A stretch of DNA of 64,000 nt from Pigmentiphaga kullae (GTDB lineage Bacteria > Pseudomonadota > Gammaproteobacteria > Burkholderiales > Burkholderiaceae_B), in the NCBI RefSeq assembly GCF_004216695.1, contig NZ_SGXC01000001.1, positions 2,728,001-2,792,000 of the forward strand, in the 5' to 3' direction. This document shows positions 25,784 to 34,387 of this stretch, in pieces. Each line of letters begins with the position of its first letter. Positions within the stretch are counted from its first letter, which is position 1. The notes below the pieces were generated by a model. It saw only the letters and a list, made by a program, of their open reading frames with translations. It made no database searches and was not told the DNA's origin. The position numbers and the translations under genes are program-made.

Positions 25784-26743
25784 GTGAATAAGACGATCGC
25801 CTGTTTGGCCGCAGTACTAATTCTGCCCGGTCCGCTGTTCGCTCAGGCGTGGCCCGAGAGAGCAGTTCGAGTTGTCGTTCCGTACAGTGCCGGCTCGACG
25901 CCCGATGGCCTCGCCCGGACGCTCTTCAGCAAGGTCAGCGAGAACACGGGGCAGACTTTCATTGTCGACAATCGTCCGGGTGCTAGTGCCATGGTGGGTA
26001 CGAACATGGTGGCGAAGGCTAAACCCGATGGTCATACGTTGGTGTTCGCGTCGTCGGGGCCGATGGATGTCAATACGCTCCTCTTCAAGGAGATGCCCTA
26101 TGACCCATTCAATGATTTGAAGCCGATTACGCTGGCTGCGCATGGACACACGGTGCTGGTGGTCAGCAATTCGGTCAAGGCTCAAGATGCCAAAGGCTTG
26201 CTGCAAGAGGTCGCCGCCAACGGCTCAAAGTATGCATATGGGACATCGGGTGTCGGTAGCGGGCAGCATCTGTCTCTGGCCGATTTATTCTCACGCGGTG
26301 GGGCCGACGTCGTGCACGTACCCTTCGGGGGCATCCCCCAAGTCGTCGCCGCACTGATCAGCGACAACATTCAAATCGCGGCGCTTCCAGTCCAGACAGC
26401 CGTCACGATGATCCAGGCGCACCGCTTGAGGGCAATCGCAGCTTTCGGCTCGGAGCGCGCCATCCAATTGCCCGATCTTCCCACTCTGAAAGAGCAGGGC
26501 GTCGATTTCAGCACCATTGGATGGATGGGCGTTGCGACAACGGCAAGAACGCCGCCCGCTGTCGCCAATGCCATTCACGCCCAGATTGCGAAGGCACTTC
26601 AGGACTCTGAAGTCGGCAATGGATTCAGGAAGCAGGGTTTCGAACCGGCCATACAGAGCCAGGATGAATTTCGGAAATTCATGTTGGGCGAGGTTGAGCG
26701 GTGGAGGCCGGTCATCAAGCGCAACAGCATCATGCTGCAGTAG
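25784..26743 (+). CDS. Bug-family solute receptor protein (tandem copy 2)
   Basis: A 319-residue receptor. GTG 25784 is chosen: AAAGGAG lies six bases before it and the product then starts with a normal signal peptide (MNKTIACLAAVLILPGPLFA). It shares long stretches with copy 1, such as FIVDNRPGASAM and LFKEMPYDPF versus LFKKMPYDPF. The two may bind related ligands or form alternative receptors for one TctAB-type carrier encoded elsewhere. Confidence 0.92.
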   Translation: MNKTIACLAAVLILPGPLFAQAWPERAVRVVVPYSAGSTPDGLARTLFSKVSENTGQTFIVDNRPGASAMVGTNMVAKAKPDGHTLVFASSGPMDVNTLLFKEMPYDPFNDLKPITLAAHGHTVLVVSNSVKAQDAKGLLQEVAANGSKYAYGTSGVGSGQHLSLADLFSRGGADVVHVPFGGIPQVVAALISDNIQIAALPVQTAVTMIQAHRLRAIAAFGSERAIQLPDLPTLKEQGVDFSTIGWMGVATTARTPPAVANAIHAQIAKALQDSEVGNGFRKQGFEPAIQSQDEFRKFMLGEVERWRPVIKRNSIMLQ

Positions 26744-26794
26744 CGCTGAAGCTCACTGTGCAATCTGTCTCATTATCTCAAATCAGGATCGAAC

Positions 26795-27886
26795 ATGTAC
26801 AAAGGCAAGCTGGTCATTGACGCGCATGGGCATATCTCGACGCCACCCCATTTTCGCGCGTTTGCCATGAACCTCATGTCATTGCGTACCACGAAGTACG
26901 ACTTGGCGATTCCGGAAGCTGCCATGGCGGCAGCTCAGGAACGCCACTTGAGCATGATGGACGAAAGAAATATCGATGTGCAGTTGCTGTCACCCCGGCC
27001 CGTGGCAATGATGCATTGGGAGCGTCCCTTTGTTGTGGAGAAGTGGACCAAAACAACCAATGACCTTATTGCTTCGCAGTGCAGGCTGCATCCGAAGCGG
27101 TTCGTAGGTATCGCACAACTGCCGCAGAATGCCCACCAGCCGGTGACTGCGGCTCTTCCGGAACTCGAGCGTTGTATCAAGGACCTCGGCTTCGTTGGTG
27201 CCATCGTTAATCCGGATCCCGGCGGCGATCGCACCACGCCAGGGATGGACAACGAGTACTGGTTTCCTTTGTATGAGAAGGCCGAGGAGCTCGATGCAAC
27301 CTTGGTTGTGCATCCGTCCCTGACACGCGATCCGCGCGTTGAGCGCATCCCGCACTCTTACCAGTACAACAACCTCACCGAGGAAGCACTCGCGGTACAG
27401 TTGCTCGAATACAGCGATGTGTTCCAGCGACACCCGAAGCTGCGTGTCGTTGTATGCCACTGCGGCGGTGCGTTACGTCGGATGCTGGATCATGGCGGTC
27501 CCATGAACGCCCTGGCTGCGGAACATGGCGAGGACAGCCTTGTACGTCCCAGCGGTCAACAGGCGGGAGGCCAGGTGGGACAGAGCTTCGGACGGGTAGA
27601 GGATGCGAAGCCCGATCTCAGCAAGAATCTGTTCTTCGATACGTGTGCCTACGATCCATACTTCTTGGGTACCGCAATCAGACAGCGTGGCGCGAATCGG
27701 ATGGTGTTCGGCACAGAGGTGCCAGGCTCAGGCTCCGGCGTTCTCAATCCGGAAACGGGTAAACCCAGCGATGATGTGCTCGCAATGCTCGATCACTTCG
27801 ACTTCCTCAATGATGACGATCGGGTGAAGATGGTGCACGACAACGTTCGCCGGGCCTTCCCGCTTCTTGAGCGCGTGTTCTTCTAG
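26795..27886 (+). CDS. Amidohydrolase-family enzyme, 4-oxalomesaconate hydratase-like (LigJ-like)
   Basis: A 363-residue TIM-barrel protein of the amidohydrolase-2 group. Metal-site residues include His11 and His13 (VIDAHGH), the His in LVVHPSL and the VVCHCGGAL segment. The C-terminal stretch FGTEVPGSGSGVLNPETG with the NVRRAFPLL end corresponds to the region found in LigJ-type hydratases. In the protocatechuate and gallate 4,5-cleavage routes LigJ hydrates oxalomesaconate to 4-carboxy-4-hydroxy-2-oxoadipate. The same fold also includes aromatic decarboxylases (ACMSD, LigW), which is the main alternative. Confidence 0.75.
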   Translation: MYKGKLVIDAHGHISTPPHFRAFAMNLMSLRTTKYDLAIPEAAMAAAQERHLSMMDERNIDVQLLSPRPVAMMHWERPFVVEKWTKTTNDLIASQCRLHPKRFVGIAQLPQNAHQPVTAALPELERCIKDLGFVGAIVNPDPGGDRTTPGMDNEYWFPLYEKAEELDATLVVHPSLTRDPRVERIPHSYQYNNLTEEALAVQLLEYSDVFQRHPKLRVVVCHCGGALRRMLDHGGPMNALAAEHGEDSLVRPSGQQAGGQVGQSFGRVEDAKPDLSKNLFFDTCAYDPYFLGTAIRQRGANRMVFGTEVPGSGSGVLNPETGKPSDDVLAMLDHFDFLNDDDRVKMVHDNVRRAFPLLERVFF

Positions 27887-27899
27887 CATCGATGACATC

Positions 27900-28910
27900 A
27901 TGGCAGAAATCGTACTTGGCATCGCCAGTTCCCACGGCCCCATGCTATCAACGCCGCCGGAAAAATGGGGGCAGAGAGTGGAGGCCGACAAGGCGGAACT
28001 CCACCACGCGTACCGGGGCAGTACCTACTCTTTCGATGGGCTCTCCCGATTGAGGCGTTCGGAGGGGCTGGAAGAGCAGATCCGCCCCGAGGTCTGGCAG
28101 TCGCGACACAGCGCCTGCCAAGCTGCCATTGCCAATCTGGCCGAGGTTTTCCATCGAGCGAATCCCGATATCGCGATCATCGTTGGCAATGACCAGATGG
28201 AGCTATTTACCGACGCGAATATTCCGGCGTTCGCAATGTACTGGGGCGAAACCATACTGAACCACGAACCGAAGCGCGATCCAAGCAAGCCCAGGGCGCC
28301 TGGGCTGGACGTGGCAATGCGCGGTCGAATCCCGGAAGGTGGTGCCGAGTATCCGGGGCATGGTGAACTCGCAAGGCATTTGATTCTGTCAGCGATGAGA
28401 GACGGGTTCGATGTGGCTGCTCTGAAGGAGTTTCCGCAGTTGACTCAGACAGTGCCTCATGCCTACGGATTCGTTTACCGGCAGATCATGCGCGACAACG
28501 TTGTGCCCTCGGTGCCTGTGTTCACCAATACGTTTTATCCGCCCAATCAGCCCACCGCTCAGCGCTGCAGCGAGCTCGGCTACTCTCTGGCTCGAGCCAT
28601 CGAGTCATGGCCTGGCGACGAACGCGTCGCACTGATCGCCTCAGGCGGCCTGAGCCATTTCGTGATTGATGAAGAGATCGATCGGCTTGTGATCGAGAGC
28701 ATCAAGGACGGCGATCTGTCATCCCTGCAAGCGTTGCCAGAGACTCACTTCCAGTCCGGTACTTCCGAGATCAAGAACTGGATACCTGTTATGGCTGCCA
28801 TGTCTCAACAGGGCCTCCGAGGCAAGCTGGTCGACTATGTCCCGTGCTATCGCTCCGAAGCTGGAACAGGAAACGCAATGGGCTTTGCATACTGGAGCAA
28901 GGAAGCCTGA
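27900..28910 (+). CDS. Class III extradiol ring-cleavage dioxygenase (DesZ/LigB-like)
   Basis: A 336-residue iron(II) dioxygenase of the LigB superfamily, acting on a single polypeptide as in 3-O-methylgallate 3,4-dioxygenase. The first metal ligand is His12 in IASSHGPML; other family parts are IIVGNDQMELF, VPSVPVFTNTFYPPNQPT, the GGLSHFVIDEEID segment and the C-terminal VDYVPCYRSEAGTGNAMGF. ATG 27900 is preferred to a start inside the preceding gene. It should open the ring of a catechol- or gallate-type intermediate whose product passes to the LigJ- and LigK-like enzymes. Confidence 0.85.
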   Translation: MAEIVLGIASSHGPMLSTPPEKWGQRVEADKAELHHAYRGSTYSFDGLSRLRRSEGLEEQIRPEVWQSRHSACQAAIANLAEVFHRANPDIAIIVGNDQMELFTDANIPAFAMYWGETILNHEPKRDPSKPRAPGLDVAMRGRIPEGGAEYPGHGELARHLILSAMRDGFDVAALKEFPQLTQTVPHAYGFVYRQIMRDNVVPSVPVFTNTFYPPNQPTAQRCSELGYSLARAIESWPGDERVALIASGGLSHFVIDEEIDRLVIESIKDGDLSSLQALPETHFQSGTSEIKNWIPVMAAMSQQGLRGKLVDYVPCYRSEAGTGNAMGFAYWSKEA

Positions 28911-29038
28911 CGTAGGGAGAGCGCGAACGCTGCAGCGCTATTCCTCGGTCCTTTCGACGGGTGCTGCTGCGCAGTCCTGCTACAACCGCGCGAGCGCCGA
29001 CTTGGGTCATCTGACGAATCCTTTAATCAGAAGCAATC

Positions 29039-29995
29039 ATGAACAGTTCTGCGCGAACGACCGTTGTCGTTCACGCCATTCGCCTAGAGGCGGAAGGCAT
29101 CGTCAGTGTTGAATTACGAGCCGTCCTTGGCGAATCCCTACCGCGGTTCTCGGCTGGTGCGCATCTTGATCTCCACCTACCCAATGACATGGTCCGCAGC
29201 TACTCGTTGTGCAGTAGCCCTGCAGACCGCAGCCGATATGTCGTTGGGGTGATGAATGACCGCAAGAGTCGGGGCGGATCGCGCTACATCCACGAGCACC
29301 TGCGCGTGGGATCCAGAATCGATATTTCGGGTCCGCGCAACCATTTCGAGCTGGACGAGGGGGCCAAAAGTTCAGTGCTGGTGGCAGGTGGAATTGGCGT
29401 TACGCCCATCCTTTGCATGTTCGATAGGCTCCGCGACATCGGCAGACCGGTTGAACTGATCTACTGCGCGAGATCCAGGAGGGTCGCCGCCTTCGTGACT
29501 GAGCTTTCCATGTCCGACTCACCCGTTACTCTGCACTTCGATGATGAGACGGGGCATGCTGCCAGACTGCCTGAACTGTTGAAAGGTCGGGACAGTGACG
29601 CACATTACTACTGCTGCGGCCCTGCGCCGATGTTGGAGGCCTTCGAGGCAGCTTGCCGAGATCTCGGCTACGCGAACGTTCACATCGAGCGGTTCGCCGC
29701 CGCAGACGAGGTCGAGTCGAGTCAGAAGAGTGGGTACGACGTTCACCTGAAGCAGTCTGGGAGAACTTTGAATGTCTTTCCTGGCATCGTACTTCTCGAC
29801 GCGTTGCTGGATGTCGGCATCGATCTTCCCTACAGCTGCCGGGAAGGCATATGCGGTGCATGTGAGGTGAAGGTTCTGGAGGGCACTCCCGATCATCGCG
29901 ACTTCATACTGAGTGAGCGAGAGCGAACCGATGGCAAGGTCATGATGCCGTGCGTCTCAGGGTGCAGGGGAGCCGCTCTGACGTTGGACCTCTGA
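29039..29995 (+). CDS. Class IA oxygenase reductase (phthalate dioxygenase reductase/VanB-like)
   Basis: A 318-residue electron-transfer protein. In order: FMN domain with RSYSLCSSP, NADH domain with VAGGIGVTPILCMFDRL and the CGPAPMLEAF motif, and a C-terminal plant-type ferredoxin with cysteines in YSCREGICGACEVKVLEG plus MMPCVSG. It should supply electrons to the phthalate-dioxygenase-like oxygenase at 22203 and might also serve the VanA-like oxygenase at 16870, which has no local reductase. It starts 128 bp after the extradiol dioxygenase. Confidence 0.92.
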   Translation: MNSSARTTVVVHAIRLEAEGIVSVELRAVLGESLPRFSAGAHLDLHLPNDMVRSYSLCSSPADRSRYVVGVMNDRKSRGGSRYIHEHLRVGSRIDISGPRNHFELDEGAKSSVLVAGGIGVTPILCMFDRLRDIGRPVELIYCARSRRVAAFVTELSMSDSPVTLHFDDETGHAARLPELLKGRDSDAHYYCCGPAPMLEAFEAACRDLGYANVHIERFAAADEVESSQKSGYDVHLKQSGRTLNVFPGIVLLDALLDVGIDLPYSCREGICGACEVKVLEGTPDHRDFILSERERTDGKVMMPCVSGCRGAALTLDL

Positions 29996-30184
29996 GAGCA
30001 CCAATTATTTTCTCTGTATATGCAAGCGGTCCAAAATGAATTGACCCCTGTCCCCGGCAGACAAGATGATGAATCGGCGTATCAACTGCGCACAATGCGT
30101 GGCAAAAAGTTTATCTGATGAGCTCGGCACAATCGCGAGTTCGCTTGGATGACGACTCTATAAATCACTTGCTTGGGGGTAGGT

Positions 30185-31225
30185 ATGGTTCGATGTGCTG
30201 TCGTGGCTGTGCTGGCAGGGTTCGCTTGTAGCGCCGGCGCTCAAAGCGTCACGTTGTACGGAATGGTCGATGCGGGCGTCATCATCGACAAACTTGATGG
30301 AGCACCGACTCGCGCGGGTGTCGACAGCGGTTTGTATGCTCCGTCCCGCTTTGGTATGCGGGGGGTAGAAAGCCTGGGCGGCGCCACGAGCGCGTTCTTC
30401 ACCCTGGAGAATGGCTTCTCCACCGACTCAGGTATGGCAGGGAATGGCGGCCGCCTGTTTGGGCGCGAAGCTCATGTCGGATTGCGCAATCCGGGTTGGG
30501 GGGCTATATGGCTGGGCAGGACAACCAATCTGGGGCAGAAATGGACACCGACGATCGTCAGCCCGTTCGGTCTCAGTTTCATCCTTAGCGGTGTCTACTC
30601 AACCTTCGCGTTTGACGAAGCGCCATTCGGTAGTGGCAGGGTCGATAACTCTGTCTACTACGAGACGCCGGCCATGAAAGGTTTGCAGTTCAGCGGCGGA
30701 TATAGCTTTTCCGTCAACGGTAGCGAGGTGCCAGGTGCAGCAAACAATGTGCGCTCGCTGGACTTGGCCGCTAGATATACATCCGGGAGTCTCAGCGCTG
30801 TGGCCAATTATCTCCATAGCAAACAAGGGAGCGGTGGGGCCAGAGACCCGAAGTCGATCATAGTTGGCGCTTCCTATGACTTTGGCCTGTTGCGATTGCA
30901 TGGTGGATACAATCGCATTCAAGATGCGGTAACCCAGCCGAGTGGGAGTGCGATCGGGAATACTGGATGGCTAACAGCAGCGCGCAATGACGACAACGCT
31001 TACTCGATGGGAGTGTCGGCGCCAGTTGGGAAGGGACGCGTGATGGCCGGTGTACAGTGGCTCACATCTGCGGACGTGAGGATAGCCGCTGTTGGCTATA
31101 CCTACAGCCTCTCAAAGAGAACGATGCTTTATTCGTTCTTTGCTCACAACAAGACGCAGAATTTCACGGTATCCAAAGACGAAAAGCGGCAGCAGCTGGC
31201 TCTCGGAGTCTGGCATTCCTTCTGA
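30185..31225 (+). CDS. Gram-negative trimeric porin (OmpC/Porin_4 family)
   Basis: A 346-residue outer-membrane beta-barrel. A signal peptide (ending ACSAGA) precedes QSVTLYGMVDAGV, the hallmark beginning of betaproteobacterial porins; the protein ends with a terminal aromatic Phe (LGVWHSF). ATG 30185 follows GGGGG at good distance. Placement at the end of the cluster B oxygenase genes suggests passage of the aromatic acid across the outer membrane. A short gap (29996-30184) has no gene. Confidence 0.92.
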   Translation: MVRCAVVAVLAGFACSAGAQSVTLYGMVDAGVIIDKLDGAPTRAGVDSGLYAPSRFGMRGVESLGGATSAFFTLENGFSTDSGMAGNGGRLFGREAHVGLRNPGWGAIWLGRTTNLGQKWTPTIVSPFGLSFILSGVYSTFAFDEAPFGSGRVDNSVYYETPAMKGLQFSGGYSFSVNGSEVPGAANNVRSLDLAARYTSGSLSAVANYLHSKQGSGGARDPKSIIVGASYDFGLLRLHGGYNRIQDAVTQPSGSAIGNTGWLTAARNDDNAYSMGVSAPVGKGRVMAGVQWLTSADVRIAAVGYTYSLSKRTMLYSFFAHNKTQNFTVSKDEKRQQLALGVWHSF

Positions 31226-31421
31226 AGGGGCGGAAGCGTCGAGCCATTATGGGAGAAATATGTAGGTAGTTTTCCCACGTGGAATTGCGCAACTAGAGTG
31301 CCGTGGCGTAGTCGCGAAACTTCACTTGCGAGCGTAGGCGGCTTCGCCACGGTGTAATCAGGACTCACGGACGCTGCATGCTGCAATTGGCAACCGGTCG
31401 CCCGTTTGTGAAGGAGCAATC

Positions 31422-32150
31422 ATGATCGCGCGCACCGCAGACCGGGCCCTGTTGATATTCGAAACCTTCGCGGAGCGACTCGAACCTCTGACGTTGTCCG
31501 AGCTTTCGCGTGCGGTCCAGATGCCAATTTCCACCACGGCAAAGCTGATCAAGACGTTAATAGCAAGGGGTTATCTCTACGAGGTCAACTGTCGAAAGGC
31601 TTATTACCCAACCTCCAGGTGGCTGCAAAAGGCGAAGCTGATTTCCTCGGCAGACAGAACCGTCGAGCGATTTCAGCCATTCTTGCAGGAGCTTCGCGAT
31701 GAGACAGGAGAGACGGCGTTGCTTGCCAAACGTTTGGGCGTGCAAATCATCTATCTCGGTATTTCCGAGAGCGCCAAGGATATCCGCTACAGCGGGCAAG
31801 TCGGCGATATCAAGGAATTCTGGCGTACGGCTAGCGGGCCGGCAATGCTCGCCGCGATGCCTCTGGTTGCGCGATTGGAGACCATTGCTCGCCTGAACGA
31901 GCGGCAAAAGATGCTTGCCTCCGCGAGCGACGGATCCATTCTTGCTTCGGTAAACGAAGGGCTGACGAGGAAATGGTGGCTGAGGCGGGGGGAGGGAGCG
32001 TCCGACGTCATGTCTATCTCCTCGACTATCGAGATGGATGACCCCCTCGCATTTGTTGTGGTGGGGCCTGTATCACGTATTGAGCCCCGTTTGAACGAAA
32101 TGGTGAAGACTCTTCTGCGGGTATGCGCGGGGGCCGATCGGATGTTCTAG
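31422..32150 (+). CDS. IclR-family transcriptional regulator of cluster B
   Basis: A 242-residue regulator. The N-terminal winged helix-turn-helix is visible (LTLSELSRAVQMPISTTAKL), followed by an IclR effector domain (ETALLAKRLGVQIIYLG, then a C-terminal cap). It lies between the porin and the convergent rraA genes. Upstream an inverted repeat CCGTGGCG/CGCCACGG (31301-31308, 31345-31352) might be its site or a hairpin. Likely targets are the cluster B operons; this is inference from location. Confidence 0.85.
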   Translation: MIARTADRALLIFETFAERLEPLTLSELSRAVQMPISTTAKLIKTLIARGYLYEVNCRKAYYPTSRWLQKAKLISSADRTVERFQPFLQELRDETGETALLAKRLGVQIIYLGISESAKDIRYSGQVGDIKEFWRTASGPAMLAAMPLVARLETIARLNERQKMLASASDGSILASVNEGLTRKWWLRRGEGASDVMSISSTIEMDDPLAFVVVGPVSRIEPRLNEMVKTLLRVCAGADRMF

Positions 32151-32215
32151 CACTGCCTGGCCGGCGGAGCCGTCAGTCAAGCCACTAGGCATCTTTGTCG
32201 CGATGCCAACGTTGG

Positions 32216-32899
32216 TCAGAAGTCGTAGATTTCAAGCGTACGTTCTCCCTCTCGTAAGCGAGCCATCACATTCGCCTCTTTGATCTCTCGGGCTAGAGAG
32301 TCGTCGATCACCTGCCTGGCGGATACCCGAGGGATCGCTACGACCCCGTCTGCGTCGCCAACGATCAGGTCGCCAGCTTCAATGACAATGTCGCCCATCA
32401 TCAGGGGATAATTAATCCAACCCCTTGCCCCAATATCTTTACCGGTACCCCTCATGCACAGCCCGCGTGCAGCAACAGGAAAGCTCGAGGTTGCCAAAGT
32501 GGCACCATCGCGTACGCAACCATCAATCACCAACCCGCCTAAGCCGCGAGCTGTCGCGGCGCAAGACATGATCTCACCCCAATAGCCGTAATCGAAGCCG
32601 TAGCTGACATGAACGACAAGAATGTCTCCAGGCTTCGCAACGTAGAGCGCCCTGTGCAACCACAGGTTGTCGCCGCTCGGCGAGTGGACGGTCAAGGCCG
32701 GGCCGCAGATTTTCATACCTGTTGCCACTGGCTTTATCTCAGGAGGGAGCACGCCAATGCGTCCAGCCGCTTCATGAAGGGTAGATGCCGGCAACCCTCG
32801 AGCTGCCTCGATCAGTACAGTGTCGACACGTTGTATGTCGTTCTTTATCGTTGGCCCGGAAGGGCGGGCGAGTTCTGCATGGAATGCGTATGTATTCAT
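32216..32899 (-). CDS. RraA-family 4-carboxy-4-hydroxy-2-oxoadipate aldolase-like (LigK-like)
   Basis: A 227-residue protein of the RraA/HMG aldolase family. The active-site stretch GYWGEIMSCAATARGLGG followed by VIDGCVRDG and the start STLHEAAGRIGVLPPEIKP agree with class II CHA aldolases, which split carboxy-hydroxy-oxoadipate into pyruvate and oxaloacetate. This is the expected last step after the LigJ-like hydratase at 26795. It overlaps the next upstream gene by one base and is last of three related genes on this strand. Confidence 0.8.
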   Translation of the reverse strand: MNTYAFHAELARPSGPTIKNDIQRVDTVLIEAARGLPASTLHEAAGRIGVLPPEIKPVATGMKICGPALTVHSPSGDNLWLHRALYVAKPGDILVVHVSYGFDYGYWGEIMSCAATARGLGGLVIDGCVRDGATLATSSFPVAARGLCMRGTGKDIGARGWINYPLMMGDIVIEAGDLIVGDADGVVAIPRVSARQVIDDSLAREIKEANVMARLREGERTLEIYDF

Positions 32900-33552
32900 T
32901 ACTTCTCCCGGGTTTGCAGCGAGTGGTAGCGGTACTGCGCGCGCGCCTCTCGTAGACTCATTCCGTTTCGAACTGCCGTACGGATAGCGTCTTCGGATTC
33001 CTGGATCGATTCTGCCGCCTCCAGGACTGCTTCTTCATGCTCACGTGCTATGACAACAACCCCATCGGCATCGCCCCGAATCAAGTCGCCCGGACAAACG
33101 CGGACGTTGCCAATGTTGACGGGTACGCCTGTCGCCTCGACTTGCACCCGATCCTTACCTGTACGCATCCAACTATCCCGGCTGTAAACGGGGTAGCCGA
33201 GTTCGAGGCAGAGCGAGACATCGCGGTTGACGCCATCGATAACCGTGCCGGCGACACCCCGACGCGAGGCGACTTCCGTCAGAATGTCGCCCCACACTGT
33301 TGCATCGGAACGACCGCCGTTGTCGAGAACGACCACGCTACCGGGCTCGATATCGTCGATGTAGTCACCGACTGTGCCTGCGGGCGAGGCCGCGGGTCCG
33401 TAAAGCAGAGTCCAGGCGCGGCCAGTGATCCGGAACGCCGTTGATCGCGGTTTGATGCCTTGGCACTGTCCGTTCAAACCCAGGCGATCAAGTGCATCGC
33501 TGAGCGTCGCGGTGTCTAGGCGTTCGGCGCGAACCACATTCTGATCAGTCAT
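32899..33552 (-). CDS. RraA-family protein (paralogue 2)
   Basis: A 217-residue RraA-like protein with TATLSDALDRLGLNG, the VWGDILTEVASRRGVAG segment, TVIDGVNRD and GDLIRGDADGVVVI. It keeps the Arg-Asp pair of the aldolase site. Sequence differs clearly from both neighbours, so it may act on a different oxo-acid, or regulate rather than catalyse. It lies between the other two rraA-like genes in one operon. Confidence 0.75.
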   Translation of the reverse strand: MTDQNVVRAERLDTATLSDALDRLGLNGQCQGIKPRSTAFRITGRAWTLLYGPAASPAGTVGDYIDDIEPGSVVVLDNGGRSDATVWGDILTEVASRRGVAGTVIDGVNRDVSLCLELGYPVYSRDSWMRTGKDRVQVEATGVPVNIGNVRVCPGDLIRGDADGVVVIAREHEEAVLEAAESIQESEDAIRTAVRNGMSLREARAQYRYHSLQTREK

Positions 33553-33569
33553 CTTTCTCCCTCCAATTT

Positions 33570-34247
33570 CTAGCGCAACATATGTTCATAATCCGCACCC
33601 ATCACCTGCCCGATAGGTTGGCTCGACAACAAGGACTTGGTCATCGCGGCTTCGCGCCCTGCGATCATCTCGGCAGCGTCGAGTACGGGCGCGATTTGTC
33701 CCGCAGGAATGAACGCTACCCCGCTGGCGTCAGCGACGACGTAATCCCCGGGGGCTACCGTGACTTCATCGATGCAGATAGGCTGGTTGGTATATGCCTC
33801 AACGACGCGGCTACGCGCAGTTCTGGCCGTTGATCCGCGTGCGAAGACGGGAAAATCGTAAGCGCGCGCCTCGTCAAGGTCACGCACTAGGCCATCAGAA
33901 ATAACGCCGGCAATGCCACGTAGCTTTGCCCCCAGCGTGAGAATTCCTCCCCAGCTGCCTGCGGTGATCCCGGTTCGCTGCTCAACGACGATCACATCGC
34001 CGGAAGAGGCGGCTTCTATGGCAGTCGCACCGAGGTGTTTCGGTGTTGCTGATGCTTCGCGCTGATCAGCCGCTGCGACCAATTTCACGGTCACCACCCG
34101 GCCAGCAATGCGCTTGTCGGTTGCCAAGCGGCCGAGGCTGCTTACGCTGGCCGGTAGACCTAGTTTGTCGAGTGCATCGGAAACGGCACAACAGTCCAGT
34201 CGTCCCAGCCTCAAGAGGTAGTCATCGTCTCCAAGTTCTTTTGGCAC
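33570..34247 (-). CDS. RraA-family protein (paralogue 3)
   Basis: A 225-residue RraA-like protein, first of the three-gene set. Conserved parts are CAVSDALDKLGLPA, GSWGGILTLGAKLRGIAG and ISDGLVRDLDEA; the glutamate after the WG pair of paralogue 1 is replaced by glycine. GTG 34247 is chosen because GGAGAGG lies just before it; a TTG at 34262 would overlap that ribosome site. Function could be an aldolase, a dimethylmenaquinone-methyltransferase-like fold protein, or an inactive partner. Confidence 0.75.
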   Translation of the reverse strand: MPKELGDDDYLLRLGRLDCCAVSDALDKLGLPASVSSLGRLATDKRIAGRVVTVKLVAAADQREASATPKHLGATAIEAASSGDVIVVEQRTGITAGSWGGILTLGAKLRGIAGVISDGLVRDLDEARAYDFPVFARGSTARTARSRVVEAYTNQPICIDEVTVAPGDYVVADASGVAFIPAGQIAPVLDAAEMIAGREAAMTKSLLSSQPIGQVMGADYEHMLR

Positions 34248-34351
34248 AGCATTCCTCTCCAATAGTCACCACGATCGGTTTCGGTTCGCAACCCGTTGGA
34301 GCCAATACTAGGGAATGAACAACATTTTAAAAAGCGATATTTTTCGATAAG

Positions 34352-34371
34352 ATTCTATCTACTTATAGAAT
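34352..34371. promoter_or_regulatory. LysR-type operator between rraA operon and lysR
   Basis: ATTCTAT (34352-34358) and ATAGAAT (34365-34371) form a perfect inverted repeat with a 6-bp spacer, 17 bp before the lysR start and about 105 bp before the divergent rraA operon. It fits the T-N11-A pattern of LysR sites. A CGATA/TCGATA element lies immediately to the left. Confidence 0.55.
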
Positions 34372-34387
34372 GTATTGCGGGCTCTGA

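Noticed and set aside
30025-30060. Sequence near AAATGAATTGACCCCTG resembling an insertion-sequence end
   Set aside because: No transposase, inverted-repeat partner or target duplication could be seen, so the resemblance is not enough.
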